Assembly: GCA_026393175.1 (NCBI GenBank)
Contig: JAPLAT010000097.1
Location: 1 to 43,247, forward strand
Direction of reading: 5' to 3'
From: Pseudonocardiales bacterium
Lineage (GTDB): Bacteria > Actinomycetota > Actinomycetes > Mycobacteriales > Pseudonocardiaceae
DNA length: 43,247 nt
Each line of letters starts with the position of its first letter. Position 1 is the first letter of the stretch. Position numbers and translations under genes: made by a program. Shown here piece after piece: positions 15,971 to 24,155 of this stretch. The notes under the pieces are model-generated. The model was not told where the DNA came from, made no database searches, and saw nothing but the letters and a program-made list of their open reading frames with translations.

Positions 15971-16839
15971 GCCGCCCCCCGGCCCCGCCGGGCGACCGGC
16001 GGCGTCGTCCCGGATCCGGTCGAGCTCCCGTCGTCGCGGCTGCGGCTCTCCCCGCGCCCGTCGTCCCTGGGTCGGTCCTCCCCGCGCGGACGGACGGCGT
16101 CGGGATCGTCGGTCCCGGTGATGCGCTCGGCCAACCGGCGGGCCGAGCGCTGCAACGGGCTGCGCCCGAACCCGCGCCACGACGCGCCGCCGTCGCTCCA
16201 CACGCCGGCCGCCCGCGGGTCGTCGGGCAGTTCACCCAGCAGCGGCAGCCCGCACGCCCCTGCGACCTCCGCGGACCCGTACGGGTCGTCGGGTGCGACC
16301 ACCAGCAACGACAGCCGCGGATCGCCCGGCGGGCACCCCAGATCCCGGGACAGCAGCGACCCGACCCGGGCGGCGGACCGCACCGCCCGCAGCGACGAAC
16401 CGCAGACCAGTACGACCAGCCAGCACTCCCGCAGCAGGCCGAGCACCCCGTCTGAGGGCAGATAGCGGCCGCAGTCGGTGATCACGTCCGCGTCCCGGAC
16501 ACGGCCCAGGTCAGCCCCTAGCCGTCCCCAGGGCAGCGTGGCGGCCTGCCCCACGCACCCGAGCCCGGCCAGCACCGGCGGCGCCCACGCCGCCGGCCGG
16601 TGCACCCGCCGCGCCAACGCCTCGTCCAGGCTCACCGAACGCAGGTCGGCCACCGCTTCCACCAGGCCCGAGGACGGGGGCCACTGCCCGGCGGCGAGGC
16701 CGGCGCGGACGTCCCCGCCGAACGGGTCGGCCTCCACCACCAGTGCCGAGCGCGGCCAGACCGACGCCAGCGCGAGGGCCGAGGTCGTCACGCCCGGGCT
16801 GGCCTTGGCCGACACCATCCCGATCAACACCCGGCTCAC
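15967..16839 (-). CDS. CpaE/ParA-like ATPase with atypical P-loop
   Basis: A 290-residue MinD/ParA-fold protein, in the place where Tad loci carry CpaE/TadZ, which localises the pilus machine in the cell. Begins VSRVLIGMVSAKASPGVTTSALALA. The P-loop (residues 11-20) lacks the usual Gly-Lys-Thr: Val stands where the invariant Lys should be. EADPFGGDVRAGL follows, equivalent to the switch I region. Nucleotide hydrolysis may therefore be lost, with binding or a scaffold role kept. The last ~45 residues are Arg/Asp/Gly-rich and disordered. GTG start is coupled to the SAF gene (GTGA) and the stop to TadA (ATGA). Confidence 0.75.
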   Translation of the reverse strand: MSRVLIGMVSAKASPGVTTSALALASVWPRSALVVEADPFGGDVRAGLAAGQWPPSSGLVEAVADLRSVSLDEALARRVHRPAAWAPPVLAGLGCVGQAATLPWGRLGADLGRVRDADVITDCGRYLPSDGVLGLLRECWLVVLVCGSSLRAVRSAARVGSLLSRDLGCPPGDPRLSLLVVAPDDPYGSAEVAGACGLPLLGELPDDPRAAGVWSDGGASWRGFGRSPLQRSARRLAERITGTDDPDAVRPRGEDRPRDDGRGESRSRDDGSSTGSGTTPPVARRGRGAA

Positions 16840-17462
16840 CCCCTGCCGATCAGCACAATCACGACCCGGCCCTCCGCCGAGGCCAGCGCGAGCTCCTCGG
16901 CGTCCGCCTGGGCCACCAGCACATCGACCGTGCGGCGCGCGTTGAGGTCCGCGTCGCCCGCGGCCACGACCGCCGCCCGTCGCGGCGGCGCGCCGGCTCC
17001 GAGCACCACCAGCACCTCGTCGCCGGGCCGCAACCCGGTCGCCGGCAACCGGCCCGCCTCGACCGACAACCCGACGACCGCCTGTCCCGGCGCCGGGACC
17101 TGCTCGGTGGTCACCGAGCCCGGGGTGAGGACCTGACCGGCCCGCAACCCGTCGGACACGACCAACCCGACCACGCCGTCCACGTCCCGCCACGGCACGG
17201 TCGCCAGGCCGCTGCCCGGCGGCAGCAGCACCTCCCGGACGTCGCCGACCTGCACGACCGACCCGACCGGCAGGTCGCGGACCAGCGCGACCACACCCTC
17301 CCGGGCCACCGCCGCCCGGTAGGCGTACACCGCCAGCAACGCCCCGACCACACCCACCACCACCGCCAGCAGCACCCTCCGCGACGACCGCCGCACCGGT
17401 AGCGTCGGCACCGCCGCTGCCGGGCGACGTACGGACGGCGACGTCGCCGGGGACGCGGTCAC
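16836..17462 (-). CDS. CpaB/RcpC-like SAF-domain protein
   Basis: A 208-residue protein with a basic N-terminus, one membrane helix (~29-48) and a SAF domain (~55-117: ALVRDLPVGSVVQVGDV and LRAGQVLTPGSV), then a second beta-rich domain. CpaB/RcpC proteins are periplasm- or wall-side components of Flp pilus systems and may bind peptidoglycan or guide the pilus. Start is inside the stop of the preceding secreted-protein gene; its stop overlaps the CpaE-like gene. Family and place in the operon agree. Confidence 0.8.
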   Translation of the reverse strand: MTASPATSPSVRRPAAAVPTLPVRRSSRRVLLAVVVGVVGALLAVYAYRAAVAREGVVALVRDLPVGSVVQVGDVREVLLPPGSGLATVPWRDVDGVVGLVVSDGLRAGQVLTPGSVTTEQVPAPGQAVVGLSVEAGRLPATGLRPGDEVLVVLGAGAPPRRAAVVAAGDADLNARRTVDVLVAQADAEELALASAEGRVVIVLIGRG

Positions 17463-18316
17463 CGGTCACCACCGCCGACCAGCACCTGCAGCTCCCCGAC
17501 CGGCAGGGCCGCCTCACTGGCCAGCGACACCGTGTCGGTGCCCTCCACCGGGGCGCCGGCGCTGACCCCCGACCACGTCACGCTCCAGACCGCGGTCGCG
17601 GTCACCGTCCACACCCCGCGGCCCGCGGTCCGCTCGGGGAGCGAGCGCCGCGTGTAGACGTAGCCGCAGTCCGGGGACGTCCCGTCCTGCCCCGTCCACG
17701 GTGTACCCGGACCGGCGCACCGCACCAGCTCGCCGGGGGGACCCATGGCCCACTCCACCGTCGACAGTCGTGCTGTCGCCGTCACCCGCGCCCCGCCCGC
17801 CGTCGCTGTCGCCGACACCGGACCGGTGGCGGCCTCCCCGCCCTCCAGCCAGAGCCACACCGGTACCCCGACGAAGCCGGTGCCGTCCACCGACAGCCGC
17901 AGTTCCGGTGGTGCGATCTCCAACGCCTCGATCGCCTCCTGCGCCAGCACACCCGGGTCCACCGCCGGCGCGTCCGGAGCCTGCGGCTGTGCGGCGAGCA
18001 GTTCCGCGGGGTCCGGGAGCTCGGGCCCGCCGCGGACCCAACCGCCGTCCCCGAAGGGCCGCACGAGGTAGTTCGGAGGAGGCGGCGGCGGTGGTGGGCC
18101 GTCGGTGCCGTCGTCGCCGTCCGCCGGTCGCGGGGACCGGCGGTCCGTCGCCTCCGCCGGCCGTTCGGGTTCGGCTCGCCCGGGACGGCCCGGATCCACG
18201 GCCGAGACGAGGCAGCGGCCGAGGAGGTCCTCCACGACGCAGCCGCCCGGCGGCGGTTGGCTGACGTACGGGCCCGCGGCGACGAGGGCCATGCTCACGC
18301 CGAGCGCGGTCAGCAC
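17459..18316 (-). CDS. Secreted hypothetical protein of pilus operon
   Basis: A 285-residue protein. The GTG at 18316, seven bases into the preceding gene, gives a short N-terminus running straight into a hydrophobic signal (LTALGVSMALVAAGPYV), so I prefer it to the longer frame starting at 18355. A Pro-rich stretch (a run of eight Pro near residue 78) and a Cys-containing beta-rich C-terminal half follow. Four Cys (residues ~25, 34, 198 and 215) could form disulphides. Similar secreted proteins of unknown role occur in actinobacterial pilus/conjugation clusters. Its stop overlaps the SAF gene, so it belongs to the pilus operon; wall-side structural role is inferred. Confidence 0.7.
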   Translation of the reverse strand: MLTALGVSMALVAAGPYVSQPPPGGCVVEDLLGRCLVSAVDPGRPGRAEPERPAEATDRRSPRPADGDDGTDGPPPPPPPPNYLVRPFGDGGWVRGGPELPDPAELLAAQPQAPDAPAVDPGVLAQEAIEALEIAPPELRLSVDGTGFVGVPVWLWLEGGEAATGPVSATATAGGARVTATARLSTVEWAMGPPGELVRCAGPGTPWTGQDGTSPDCGYVYTRRSLPERTAGRGVWTVTATAVWSVTWSGVSAGAPVEGTDTVSLASEAALPVGELQVLVGGGDR

Positions 18317-18819
18317 GGCTCGTCCTGGGCCGCGTCGGTCCGGTCGACCAGCCACCGGTCGTCGCGCAGGACGATGTCGGCCCGGTAGGTGTAGCGCTGC
18401 ACGCGGTTGGCGAGGTCGTCGAGCACCTCACCGGTGCGGTCGGCGACGAGCCGCGAGTCGCCGAGGTCCACGCAGTCGACGACCAAGGCGGTCGTGTCGG
18501 TGACATCGGCGACGACGGGGGCGCGGGACACGGCCCCCTCGGTGTGCGCTGGGAACTCGGCGTAGTTGCGGATGTCGCGGAGCAACCCCTCCAGCGCGGC
18601 GCCGGAGGCGACACCGGCCGCCTCGGGCGCCCAGTCGCGCGCGCCCGGCGCGGCGTAGGCCTCCTGCGCCAGCGCCCAGAACCGCTCGTAGGCCTCCAGG
18701 GCCTGCGCAGCGGGGTCCGGAGGAACCGGGGTCGAAGGAGGCGGTTCCGCCGGGGTCGAGCACGCCGACGTGACCAGCACCGCGAGCAGCAGCATCGGGA
18801 TCCGTCTCGATGTGGTCAC
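18310..18819 (-). CDS. Putative lipoprotein, first gene of pilus operon
   Basis: A 169-residue lipoprotein: GTG start, GGGAGGAGAG ribosome binding site, short basic N-terminus, hydrophobic core and a lipobox LVTSAC (Cys20). The mature part is a small alpha/beta domain (YERFWALAQEAY start; VQRYTYRADIVLRDDRWLVDR end), resembling the nuclear-transport-factor-like or Mce-associated folds found in wall-associated actinobacterial proteins. It heads the long minus-strand operon running to 6695. Outer-leaflet location is expected; exact function unknown. Confidence 0.75.
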   Translation of the reverse strand: MTTSRRIPMLLLAVLVTSACSTPAEPPPSTPVPPDPAAQALEAYERFWALAQEAYAAPGARDWAPEAAGVASGAALEGLLRDIRNYAEFPAHTEGAVSRAPVVADVTDTTALVVDCVDLGDSRLVADRTGEVLDDLANRVQRYTYRADIVLRDDRWLVDRTDAAQDEPC

Positions 18820-19131
18820 CTGTGCTCTCCTCCCGCCCGGTCGAGCAGATGCTGCGGCGTCGTGTGGTCATGGCGTGGTCGGTCGTGGTCATCGCGTGGT
18901 CGCACCTGGAGGCGTACCAGCGCGGCCGCGGCCCCGTGGTCGTTCCGGTCCTGGTCACCCGTTCGGCCTAGTATTCGTCGGCGTCGATCCCACCCGTCGC
19001 CGGCCGGGGGGATCGGACGCGCGCACAGTGCGACCCGGGAGCGGCAGGTCCTGCCCGGCGGCCTTGCCGCTGTCCGCGGGCCCCCGCTGCGCCGACGCGT
19101 CACCGGACCCGTGCTCCAGGTCCGTCCCGCC
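18820..19131. promoter_or_regulatory. Upstream region of the pilus operon
   Basis: A 312-bp gap between the DUF89 gene (ending 19132) and the lipoprotein gene, both minus strand. No gene seen. It should hold the promoter of the pilus operon. The AT-richest spot on the minus strand is AATACTAG near 18968-18975, a weak -10 candidate with no convincing -35. The repeated GGTCATGGCGTGGTCGGTCG-type segments at 18865-18905 (GTGGTC occurring four times) may be operator sites. Promoter position is inferred only. Confidence 0.35.
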
Positions 19132-20385
19132 TCAGCGTCGTGGTTCGCGTGCCGTGGCCGGGTCGACGAACTGGATCACGGCGTGCCGGCCGCTGGTGCG
19201 CCACCCCGCGTCCGCGGTGTCCAGCCGGTCGGCGACGGTCTCGTCGAGACCCAGGACGACGTCGGACTTGAGCGTGCGGAGCACCGCGAACGGGTTCGGG
19301 AAATAGCCGCCCGCCTGCTGGGTCGGAGTGGGCGCGGGCCAGTGGCGGTCGCCGAACACCCGGCGGTAGTTGAGGTCGCCCTTGAGGATCGTCGTCGAGC
19401 AGTTTGCGATCTCGCCTGCGAGGTCGGCGGGCATCGCCGGGAACTCGAGGGGGGCGCAGTAGAACCAGTGGGTGCGGACGCGTGCCCGGCCGGTGCGGAA
19501 TGCGTCGCGCAGGCGCCGACCGACGGACTCGGCGTGGCCGCCCGCGCGTTCGAGCCTGCGCAGGCAGGACGCGAGGTCGGCCGTGGTGGCGTCGGAGACG
19601 TAGTACGGGGTCGGCTTGAGGTGGAGCGCGACCTCGTCGGCCCACCCGCCGGCCAGGAGGTCGTCGATCAGCACCAGGTCGGCCAGCAGCTCGCGGCCGG
19701 CGTTGTCGGCGATGAAGCAGACGGTGCCGCCCCCGGCGGCGGTCAGGGCGGCGAGCAGTCCCTCCGTCTGGTCGACCAGGACGGAGTCGGGTCCGGCTGC
19801 AGCGGCGGACCCGGTCCCGTGCTGGTGGGCGGCGAAGCCGAGGTCGGCCTTGTTGCCCCAGACGGCGTCGGTGATCAGGGTGGCGGCTCGTTCGGTCCTC
19901 GGGAGCGACGGCAGGCCGTCTAGGGCTCCCAGCGCCTCGACCAGGGCCGGATCGGCCAGCTCCGCGTCCTTCTGGTGCGCGAATGGATCGAGCCAGAACC
20001 ACGGCCCCGGGCGGAAGAAGTCGACGGCGTCGAGCAGGCGGCGGTAGAAGTAACTCTCGGCCCCGAGGAACGGTGCGGCGTCCCATCTCCGTCCCACCCA
20101 GGCGGAGGTCCACGCCGACCACGCCGCCGCGTCGTGCCGGTCCGGGGGCAGGGGGAGGAGTTCCCCTGCCGTGGACTCCTCGACGAGCCGGGTGAGCGCA
20201 TCGGCCTGGCGGTGTCCGTAGGGGTGTGCGGCACGGGCGGTGTCGACCAGGACCGGGTGTCGCTCGTGCAGCACGCTCCACGCGAACGAGCGGGTGTCGG
20301 TGCTGGTCCACGCGGCCGGGCGTCGGTCGTCCCCGGCGGGGGCGTCGTCGATCGTGGGAACGAGGTGCTCCACCCGCTGCGTCAC
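19132..20385 (-). CDS. DUF89 family (ARMT1-like) damage-control phosphatase
   Basis: A 417-residue protein of the DUF89/ARMT1 family: metal-dependent phosphatases that act on sugar phosphates, damaged metabolites or nucleotide-derived substrates. Key motifs: ADNAGRELLADL (Asp227, Asn228), KPTPYYVSDAT with Asp265, and ILKGDLNYRRVFGDR (335-347). Asp227, Asn228 and Asp265 correspond to the metal-binding set of the family. A helical N-terminal domain (~30-200) is usual for ARMT1-type members. The start overlaps the stop of the STAND-WD40 gene by four bases (ATGA/GTGA type), so both are made from one message. That pairing suggests the phosphatase is an effector or partner of the STAND protein. Confidence 0.8.
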   Translation of the reverse strand: MTQRVEHLVPTIDDAPAGDDRRPAAWTSTDTRSFAWSVLHERHPVLVDTARAAHPYGHRQADALTRLVEESTAGELLPLPPDRHDAAAWSAWTSAWVGRRWDAAPFLGAESYFYRRLLDAVDFFRPGPWFWLDPFAHQKDAELADPALVEALGALDGLPSLPRTERAATLITDAVWGNKADLGFAAHQHGTGSAAAAGPDSVLVDQTEGLLAALTAAGGGTVCFIADNAGRELLADLVLIDDLLAGGWADEVALHLKPTPYYVSDATTADLASCLRRLERAGGHAESVGRRLRDAFRTGRARVRTHWFYCAPLEFPAMPADLAGEIANCSTTILKGDLNYRRVFGDRHWPAPTPTQQAGGYFPNPFAVLRTLKSDVVLGLDETVADRLDTADAGWRTSGRHAVIQFVDPATAREPRR

Positions 20386-23300
20386 TCCTGCTCGTGCCTC
20401 ACGTCCAGCGCGACGACCCCCGCCGAGCTGCCGGCCAGCACGCTACCGGTCGACGGGTGCACCGCGGCGCACTGGAGGGAGGCGTCGACCCGGACCAGCG
20501 CGAGCTGGTGCTGTCCGTCGACGGACCACAGCCGGATCGTGCCGTCCGCGGCCGCGGACACCAACCGGTCGCCGCCGACGAACTCCAGGGCGAGGATGCG
20601 CCCCGTGTGCCCGAACAGGTGCGTCGCTGCGCCGTCGTCGTCGAGGGCGCCGACGGTGATGTCCCCCGAGCCGAGCCCCGACGCCGTGCGGGCACCCGTC
20701 CGGTCGAGCGCGACGGACCGGACCCAGCTCGTCCCCGAGGCCCGGGCGGAGACCGGCGAGCCGGTGGCGACGTCCCAGACGCGGGTGAACCCGTCCGCTC
20801 CGCCGGTGACGAGGGTGCGGCCGTCGGGCCCGAACGCGATGCTCCGGGTTCGGCCGGTGTGGGCACTGGTCCGCCAGCGCCACTCCTGCGTGCCGACGTC
20901 CCACACCGACAGCGTCCCCCGGCCCGACGCGATCGCGACCGACTCGCCCGCCGCGTCGATCGCGACCGCCCACGCTCGCCCGGCCTCGCTCGTGAGCGTG
21001 GCCGTCAGGGAACCGGCCCCGATGTCCCACATCCGCACCGCTCCGTCGCCGCCCGCGGCGACCAGGACCTGGTCGGTCGAGGCGACGGACCACACCCGTC
21101 CGGTCCCGCCCCGGAAGGACGACACCGTCCCGCCGTCCTGCGCCCGGACCACCTCCACCGTGCCGTCGTGGTGGCCCAGGAACCCCAGGTCGCCGCTCGG
21201 GCTGAACGCCGTCGACCACACCGTTCCGCGGCCGGCCGACAGCTCCAGCGGGCCGGCGGCCCACGCCTGGTCGTCCCGCAGGCGGCGGACGCCACCGTCC
21301 TCGCAGCCCAGGATCGTCTCGCCGTCGTCGACGGCGAGCGACCGGATCCAGTCGACGGTCGGGGGCAGCGCCGCCCGGACCGCGGTGCTCGCCGCGGTGA
21401 CGAGGTGGACCTCGGCGTCCTCCCCGGCGGCGGTGGCCACGCCGCCGTCCGGCGAGACGGCCACCGACCGCACCCGCTGGCCGGTCGGCGTGCGGCGCAG
21501 CAGCGTCAACGAGCTCCTCGTGGCGCTCCACAGGCACACGCTGCCGTCACCCGACCCCGACGCGAGCAGCGGCGCGTCCGCGGCGAACGCGACCGCGCGC
21601 ACCCAGTCGGTGTGCCCGCCCTCCTCGGCGAGCAGCGCGCCGGAGTCGACGTCGTACAGCTGCACCGCCTCGTCCTCGCCGCCGGTCGCCAGCAGCGTCC
21701 CCGTGGCGTCCACGGCGATCGACCACACGGGCCGCCCGGTCGTCGTGAGGTCGCGCCGCTTCGCGCGCTCCCGGACCGACCACACGACAACGGCGCCGTC
21801 CTCCCCGGCGGAGCCCAGCTCACGGCCGCCGGGGAGCGGGACCAGTGAGCGGACGCGCCTGCTGTGCCCGGCCAACGCGCCCAGCGGGGCCCCCGACGAC
21901 AGCCGCCACAGGCGGACCACGCGGTCGTCCCCCGCGGCCGCCACGAAGTCCCCGTCCGACGACACCGCGACGGCGTGGACCCATCCGTGGTTGCCCCGCA
22001 GCACCCGCACCAGCCGCCCGGAGCGGCGGTCCCAGACGCGGACCGTGCCGTCCTCGCCGCCCGACACGACCCGGTTTGCGGTGACGGCCACCGACGTGAC
22101 GGCGCCGGTGTGGCCGTCCCCGGAGTCCTCCGCGAGCCGTGACCACCGCAGGTCGAAGCCGCGGTCGGTGAAGGTCCGCAGCTCGGCGGCCCGGGCGGGA
22201 TCGAGCAGGCCGGACCGGCCGAGGGCGACCAGCATCGTCGCGGCGGTGTCGGCGGCCGGTCCCGCACCGTCCACCAGGTGGACGGCGTGCAGGAGGGTCT
22301 CGGCGACCGCGACCGCGGTCCCGCCGCGCTCCCGGACGGCCGCCAGGGCAGCGGTGTCACCGGCGAAGGCGGTCGGTCCGAAAGAGTGCAGCTTGGCGAT
22401 CAGGTACCGCGGGTTCGAGAGGAGTTCGACGACCTCCTGCTCGAAGCCCGCGTACTGGAGGTGGTGGCTGAGGTGGTGCCACAGGTAGGCGTGGGCCGGG
22501 TCGAGCTCGTGCCAGCCGCCCGCCGCGAGCGGGCGGACGGCGGTGACCAGCGATTTGTGGACGTCCTGCAGGTTCCTGCGCGACCGCGACGTCAGACAGG
22601 CCCGGAAGACGTCGTGAAGCACGAGAGTGTCGGCGGCGGCGTCGTACGCGTCGAGCAGGGACCGGTCGGCCAGGGCCCGCGCGAACTGCCGGACCCCCGT
22701 CGCGGTCCACCCGTGCTCGGCCTCCCACCACGCCGCGAGGACCGGCACGGGGATCGGCACCGCGGGAGGGAAGACCGCCAGGTCGAGGTAGCGGTCGGCG
22801 AGGCCGCTCGTCCCGCGGAGGGTGACGTTACCGTCCAGGTGACCCAGGCTGCCCATCATCACCCGGCCGATCGTGCCCTCGCGCCGTCCCGCGTCGTCGG
22901 CGTCGAACACCTCGGGGCCCTCGTCCCGCACGGCGGTCAGCGCGCGGGACAGCGCCACCGCCTCCGACGCGCCGCCGAGCAGGTCCCTGGCCACGGTGCC
23001 GGCGACCACCGACGCGAGCAGGGGCCACCCGCTGCACGCCGCCGCGAGGGCCGGCAGGCCGTCCTGACCGTCCAGCGGCATCGGACTGCTGTCGGCGATG
23101 AGCTGCGCGGTCTGGGCGTCGGTCATGGGGCCGAGGGCGATCGTGCCCGCCGTCGCCCGGCCGACGCCCACGTCGCGCGTGGTCACCAGCCGGACCGTGC
23201 GGGTGCCGCCCAGCAGGAACGGGGCGAGCGCCCTCGCCGTCCAGACGTTGTCGAGCACGAGCAGCGCGCGGTGGTCGCCCAGCGCCTCCGCGAGCCGGAA

Positions 23301-23915
23301 GCCCGCCTGGTCCACGGTGGACAGGCCCGGACGCTCCCCGCCGAGGCGCTCGCACAGGTCGCCGACCAGGTGCAGGACGCGGGCGTCGTCGCACTCCGGG
23401 CCCAGCTCGACCCAGAGCACGGAGTCGAAGGACGCGGTGATCCGGCCGTCGTGGCAGCCGCGCAGGGCCAGGGTCGTCTTGCCGAAGCCGCCCGGGCCGG
23501 TGAGCAGCACCGTCCTCGGCTGGGGCGATGCGCCCGCCGCCAGGACCGCGTCGACCAGGGCGTCCTGCTCGGCGGGGCGGGCGACGGTCCCCGCGTCGAG
23601 CGCGGGCAGCCAGGACGCCGGCCGAGCCGCCGACCCGTCGCCGCCGGACGGCCGTTCGGACAGGACCAGGGGCAGGAGCCGGCACAGCTCGCCGCCCGTG
23701 TCGAGCACGAGGTCGCACCGCTGGGCCAGCGGCTCGGTCGGCCACCGCACGGCCTTCTCCACCTTGGCGATCAGGTCGCCGCTGTGCAGGGTGAGCCGTC
23801 CCAGGTCGTCCTGCGAGTAGTTGCGGCGCAACCTCCAGTGGCGCAGCTCGGCCCCGAAGAAGGCCCGGGCCGACTCGTGCGGCCGCAGCTCACGTGCCTG
23901 GCGAGGCATCGCCAC
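20382..23915 (-). CDS. XRE-HTH / NB-ARC (STAND) NTPase with 14 WD40 repeats
   Basis: A 1177-residue signalling ATPase. Residues ~15-75 are an XRE-type helix-turn-helix (RLRRNYSQDDLGRLTLHSG). The NB-ARC core follows with P-loop GPGGFGKTT (140-148), Walker B ALLVLDNVW (217-225), sensor LVTTRD (243-248), GWPL (296-299) and an MHD-like LHD (433-435). A helical linker (~440-598) leads to WD40 repeats from ~601 to the end. I count 14, enough for two seven-bladed propellers. STAND proteins with WD40 sense a ligand and oligomerise to trigger an effector; in bacteria many act in phage defence or regulation. Start is GTG 23915 or ATG 23909 (GGGGG upstream). Coupled to the DUF89 gene. Confidence 0.85.
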   Translation of the reverse strand: MAMPRQARELRPHESARAFFGAELRHWRLRRNYSQDDLGRLTLHSGDLIAKVEKAVRWPTEPLAQRCDLVLDTGGELCRLLPLVLSERPSGGDGSAARPASWLPALDAGTVARPAEQDALVDAVLAAGASPQPRTVLLTGPGGFGKTTLALRGCHDGRITASFDSVLWVELGPECDDARVLHLVGDLCERLGGERPGLSTVDQAGFRLAEALGDHRALLVLDNVWTARALAPFLLGGTRTVRLVTTRDVGVGRATAGTIALGPMTDAQTAQLIADSSPMPLDGQDGLPALAAACSGWPLLASVVAGTVARDLLGGASEAVALSRALTAVRDEGPEVFDADDAGRREGTIGRVMMGSLGHLDGNVTLRGTSGLADRYLDLAVFPPAVPIPVPVLAAWWEAEHGWTATGVRQFARALADRSLLDAYDAAADTLVLHDVFRACLTSRSRRNLQDVHKSLVTAVRPLAAGGWHELDPAHAYLWHHLSHHLQYAGFEQEVVELLSNPRYLIAKLHSFGPTAFAGDTAALAAVRERGGTAVAVAETLLHAVHLVDGAGPAADTAATMLVALGRSGLLDPARAAELRTFTDRGFDLRWSRLAEDSGDGHTGAVTSVAVTANRVVSGGEDGTVRVWDRRSGRLVRVLRGNHGWVHAVAVSSDGDFVAAAGDDRVVRLWRLSSGAPLGALAGHSRRVRSLVPLPGGRELGSAGEDGAVVVWSVRERAKRRDLTTTGRPVWSIAVDATGTLLATGGEDEAVQLYDVDSGALLAEEGGHTDWVRAVAFAADAPLLASGSGDGSVCLWSATRSSLTLLRRTPTGQRVRSVAVSPDGGVATAAGEDAEVHLVTAASTAVRAALPPTVDWIRSLAVDDGETILGCEDGGVRRLRDDQAWAAGPLELSAGRGTVWSTAFSPSGDLGFLGHHDGTVEVVRAQDGGTVSSFRGGTGRVWSVASTDQVLVAAGGDGAVRMWDIGAGSLTATLTSEAGRAWAVAIDAAGESVAIASGRGTLSVWDVGTQEWRWRTSAHTGRTRSIAFGPDGRTLVTGGADGFTRVWDVATGSPVSARASGTSWVRSVALDRTGARTASGLGSGDITVGALDDDGAATHLFGHTGRILALEFVGGDRLVSAAADGTIRLWSVDGQHQLALVRVDASLQCAAVHPSTGSVLAGSSAGVVALDVRHEQE

Positions 23916-23981
23916 CCCCGTCGTCCTGCCGGTGTGCCCTCGCGGGCGCTACGGGCATCGTCGGGCATCCGGACGGGGGGC

Positions 23982-24000
23982 GTCCACGGACGTTGTGGAC
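23982..24000. promoter_or_regulatory. Dyad repeat GTCCAC-N7-GTGGAC (operator candidate)
   Basis: Perfect 6-bp inverted arms (23982-23987 and 23995-24000) in the 240-bp divergent promoter region between the STAND gene and the 80-residue ORF. Its right arm merges into the next dyad. It could bind the XRE domain of the STAND protein. Confidence 0.4.
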
Positions 24001-24013
24001 AACCGGTCTGTCC
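23997..24013. promoter_or_regulatory. 17-bp palindromic site, copy 1
   Basis: GGACA-ACCGGTC-TGTCC: 5-bp inverted arms, 7-bp spacer. The same architecture recurs at 24056-24072, 59 bp downstream. Paired, same-spaced palindromes between divergent genes are typical operators; the likely binder is the XRE domain encoded next door (inference). Confidence 0.5.
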
Positions 24014-24055
24014 GGAACACCGGCCCCTGCGGGGTGCACCGCCCGCCGCGTCTCC

Positions 24056-24072
24056 GGACAACTCGGCTGTCC
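24056..24072. promoter_or_regulatory. 17-bp palindromic site, copy 2
   Basis: GGACA-ACTCGGC-TGTCC: identical arms and spacer length to copy 1, with 13 of 17 bases shared. Centre-to-centre distance 59 bp, between five and six helical turns. Lies about 85 bp before the GTG of the rightward operon, so it could control that promoter. Confidence 0.5.
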
Positions 24073-24155
24073 ACCTCCGTCCCCTGGCGGGAGGTCCGGA
24101 TGTGGTGCTGATCTGTTGCCGTCGACCACAGCGTCGGGAAGGTGAGGAGGAAGCA

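Noticed and set aside
18865-18905. Repeated GTGGTC/GGTCATGG segments considered as a CRISPR-like or iteron array.
   Set aside because: Copies are short, unevenly spaced and too few for a CRISPR or an origin; kept only as possible operator sites.
19975-22488. Long plus-strand open frame (837 codons) opposite the STAND-WD40 gene.
   Set aside because: Ser/Thr/Arg-rich with a WD40-period repeat that is only the mirror of the real repeats on the minus strand.
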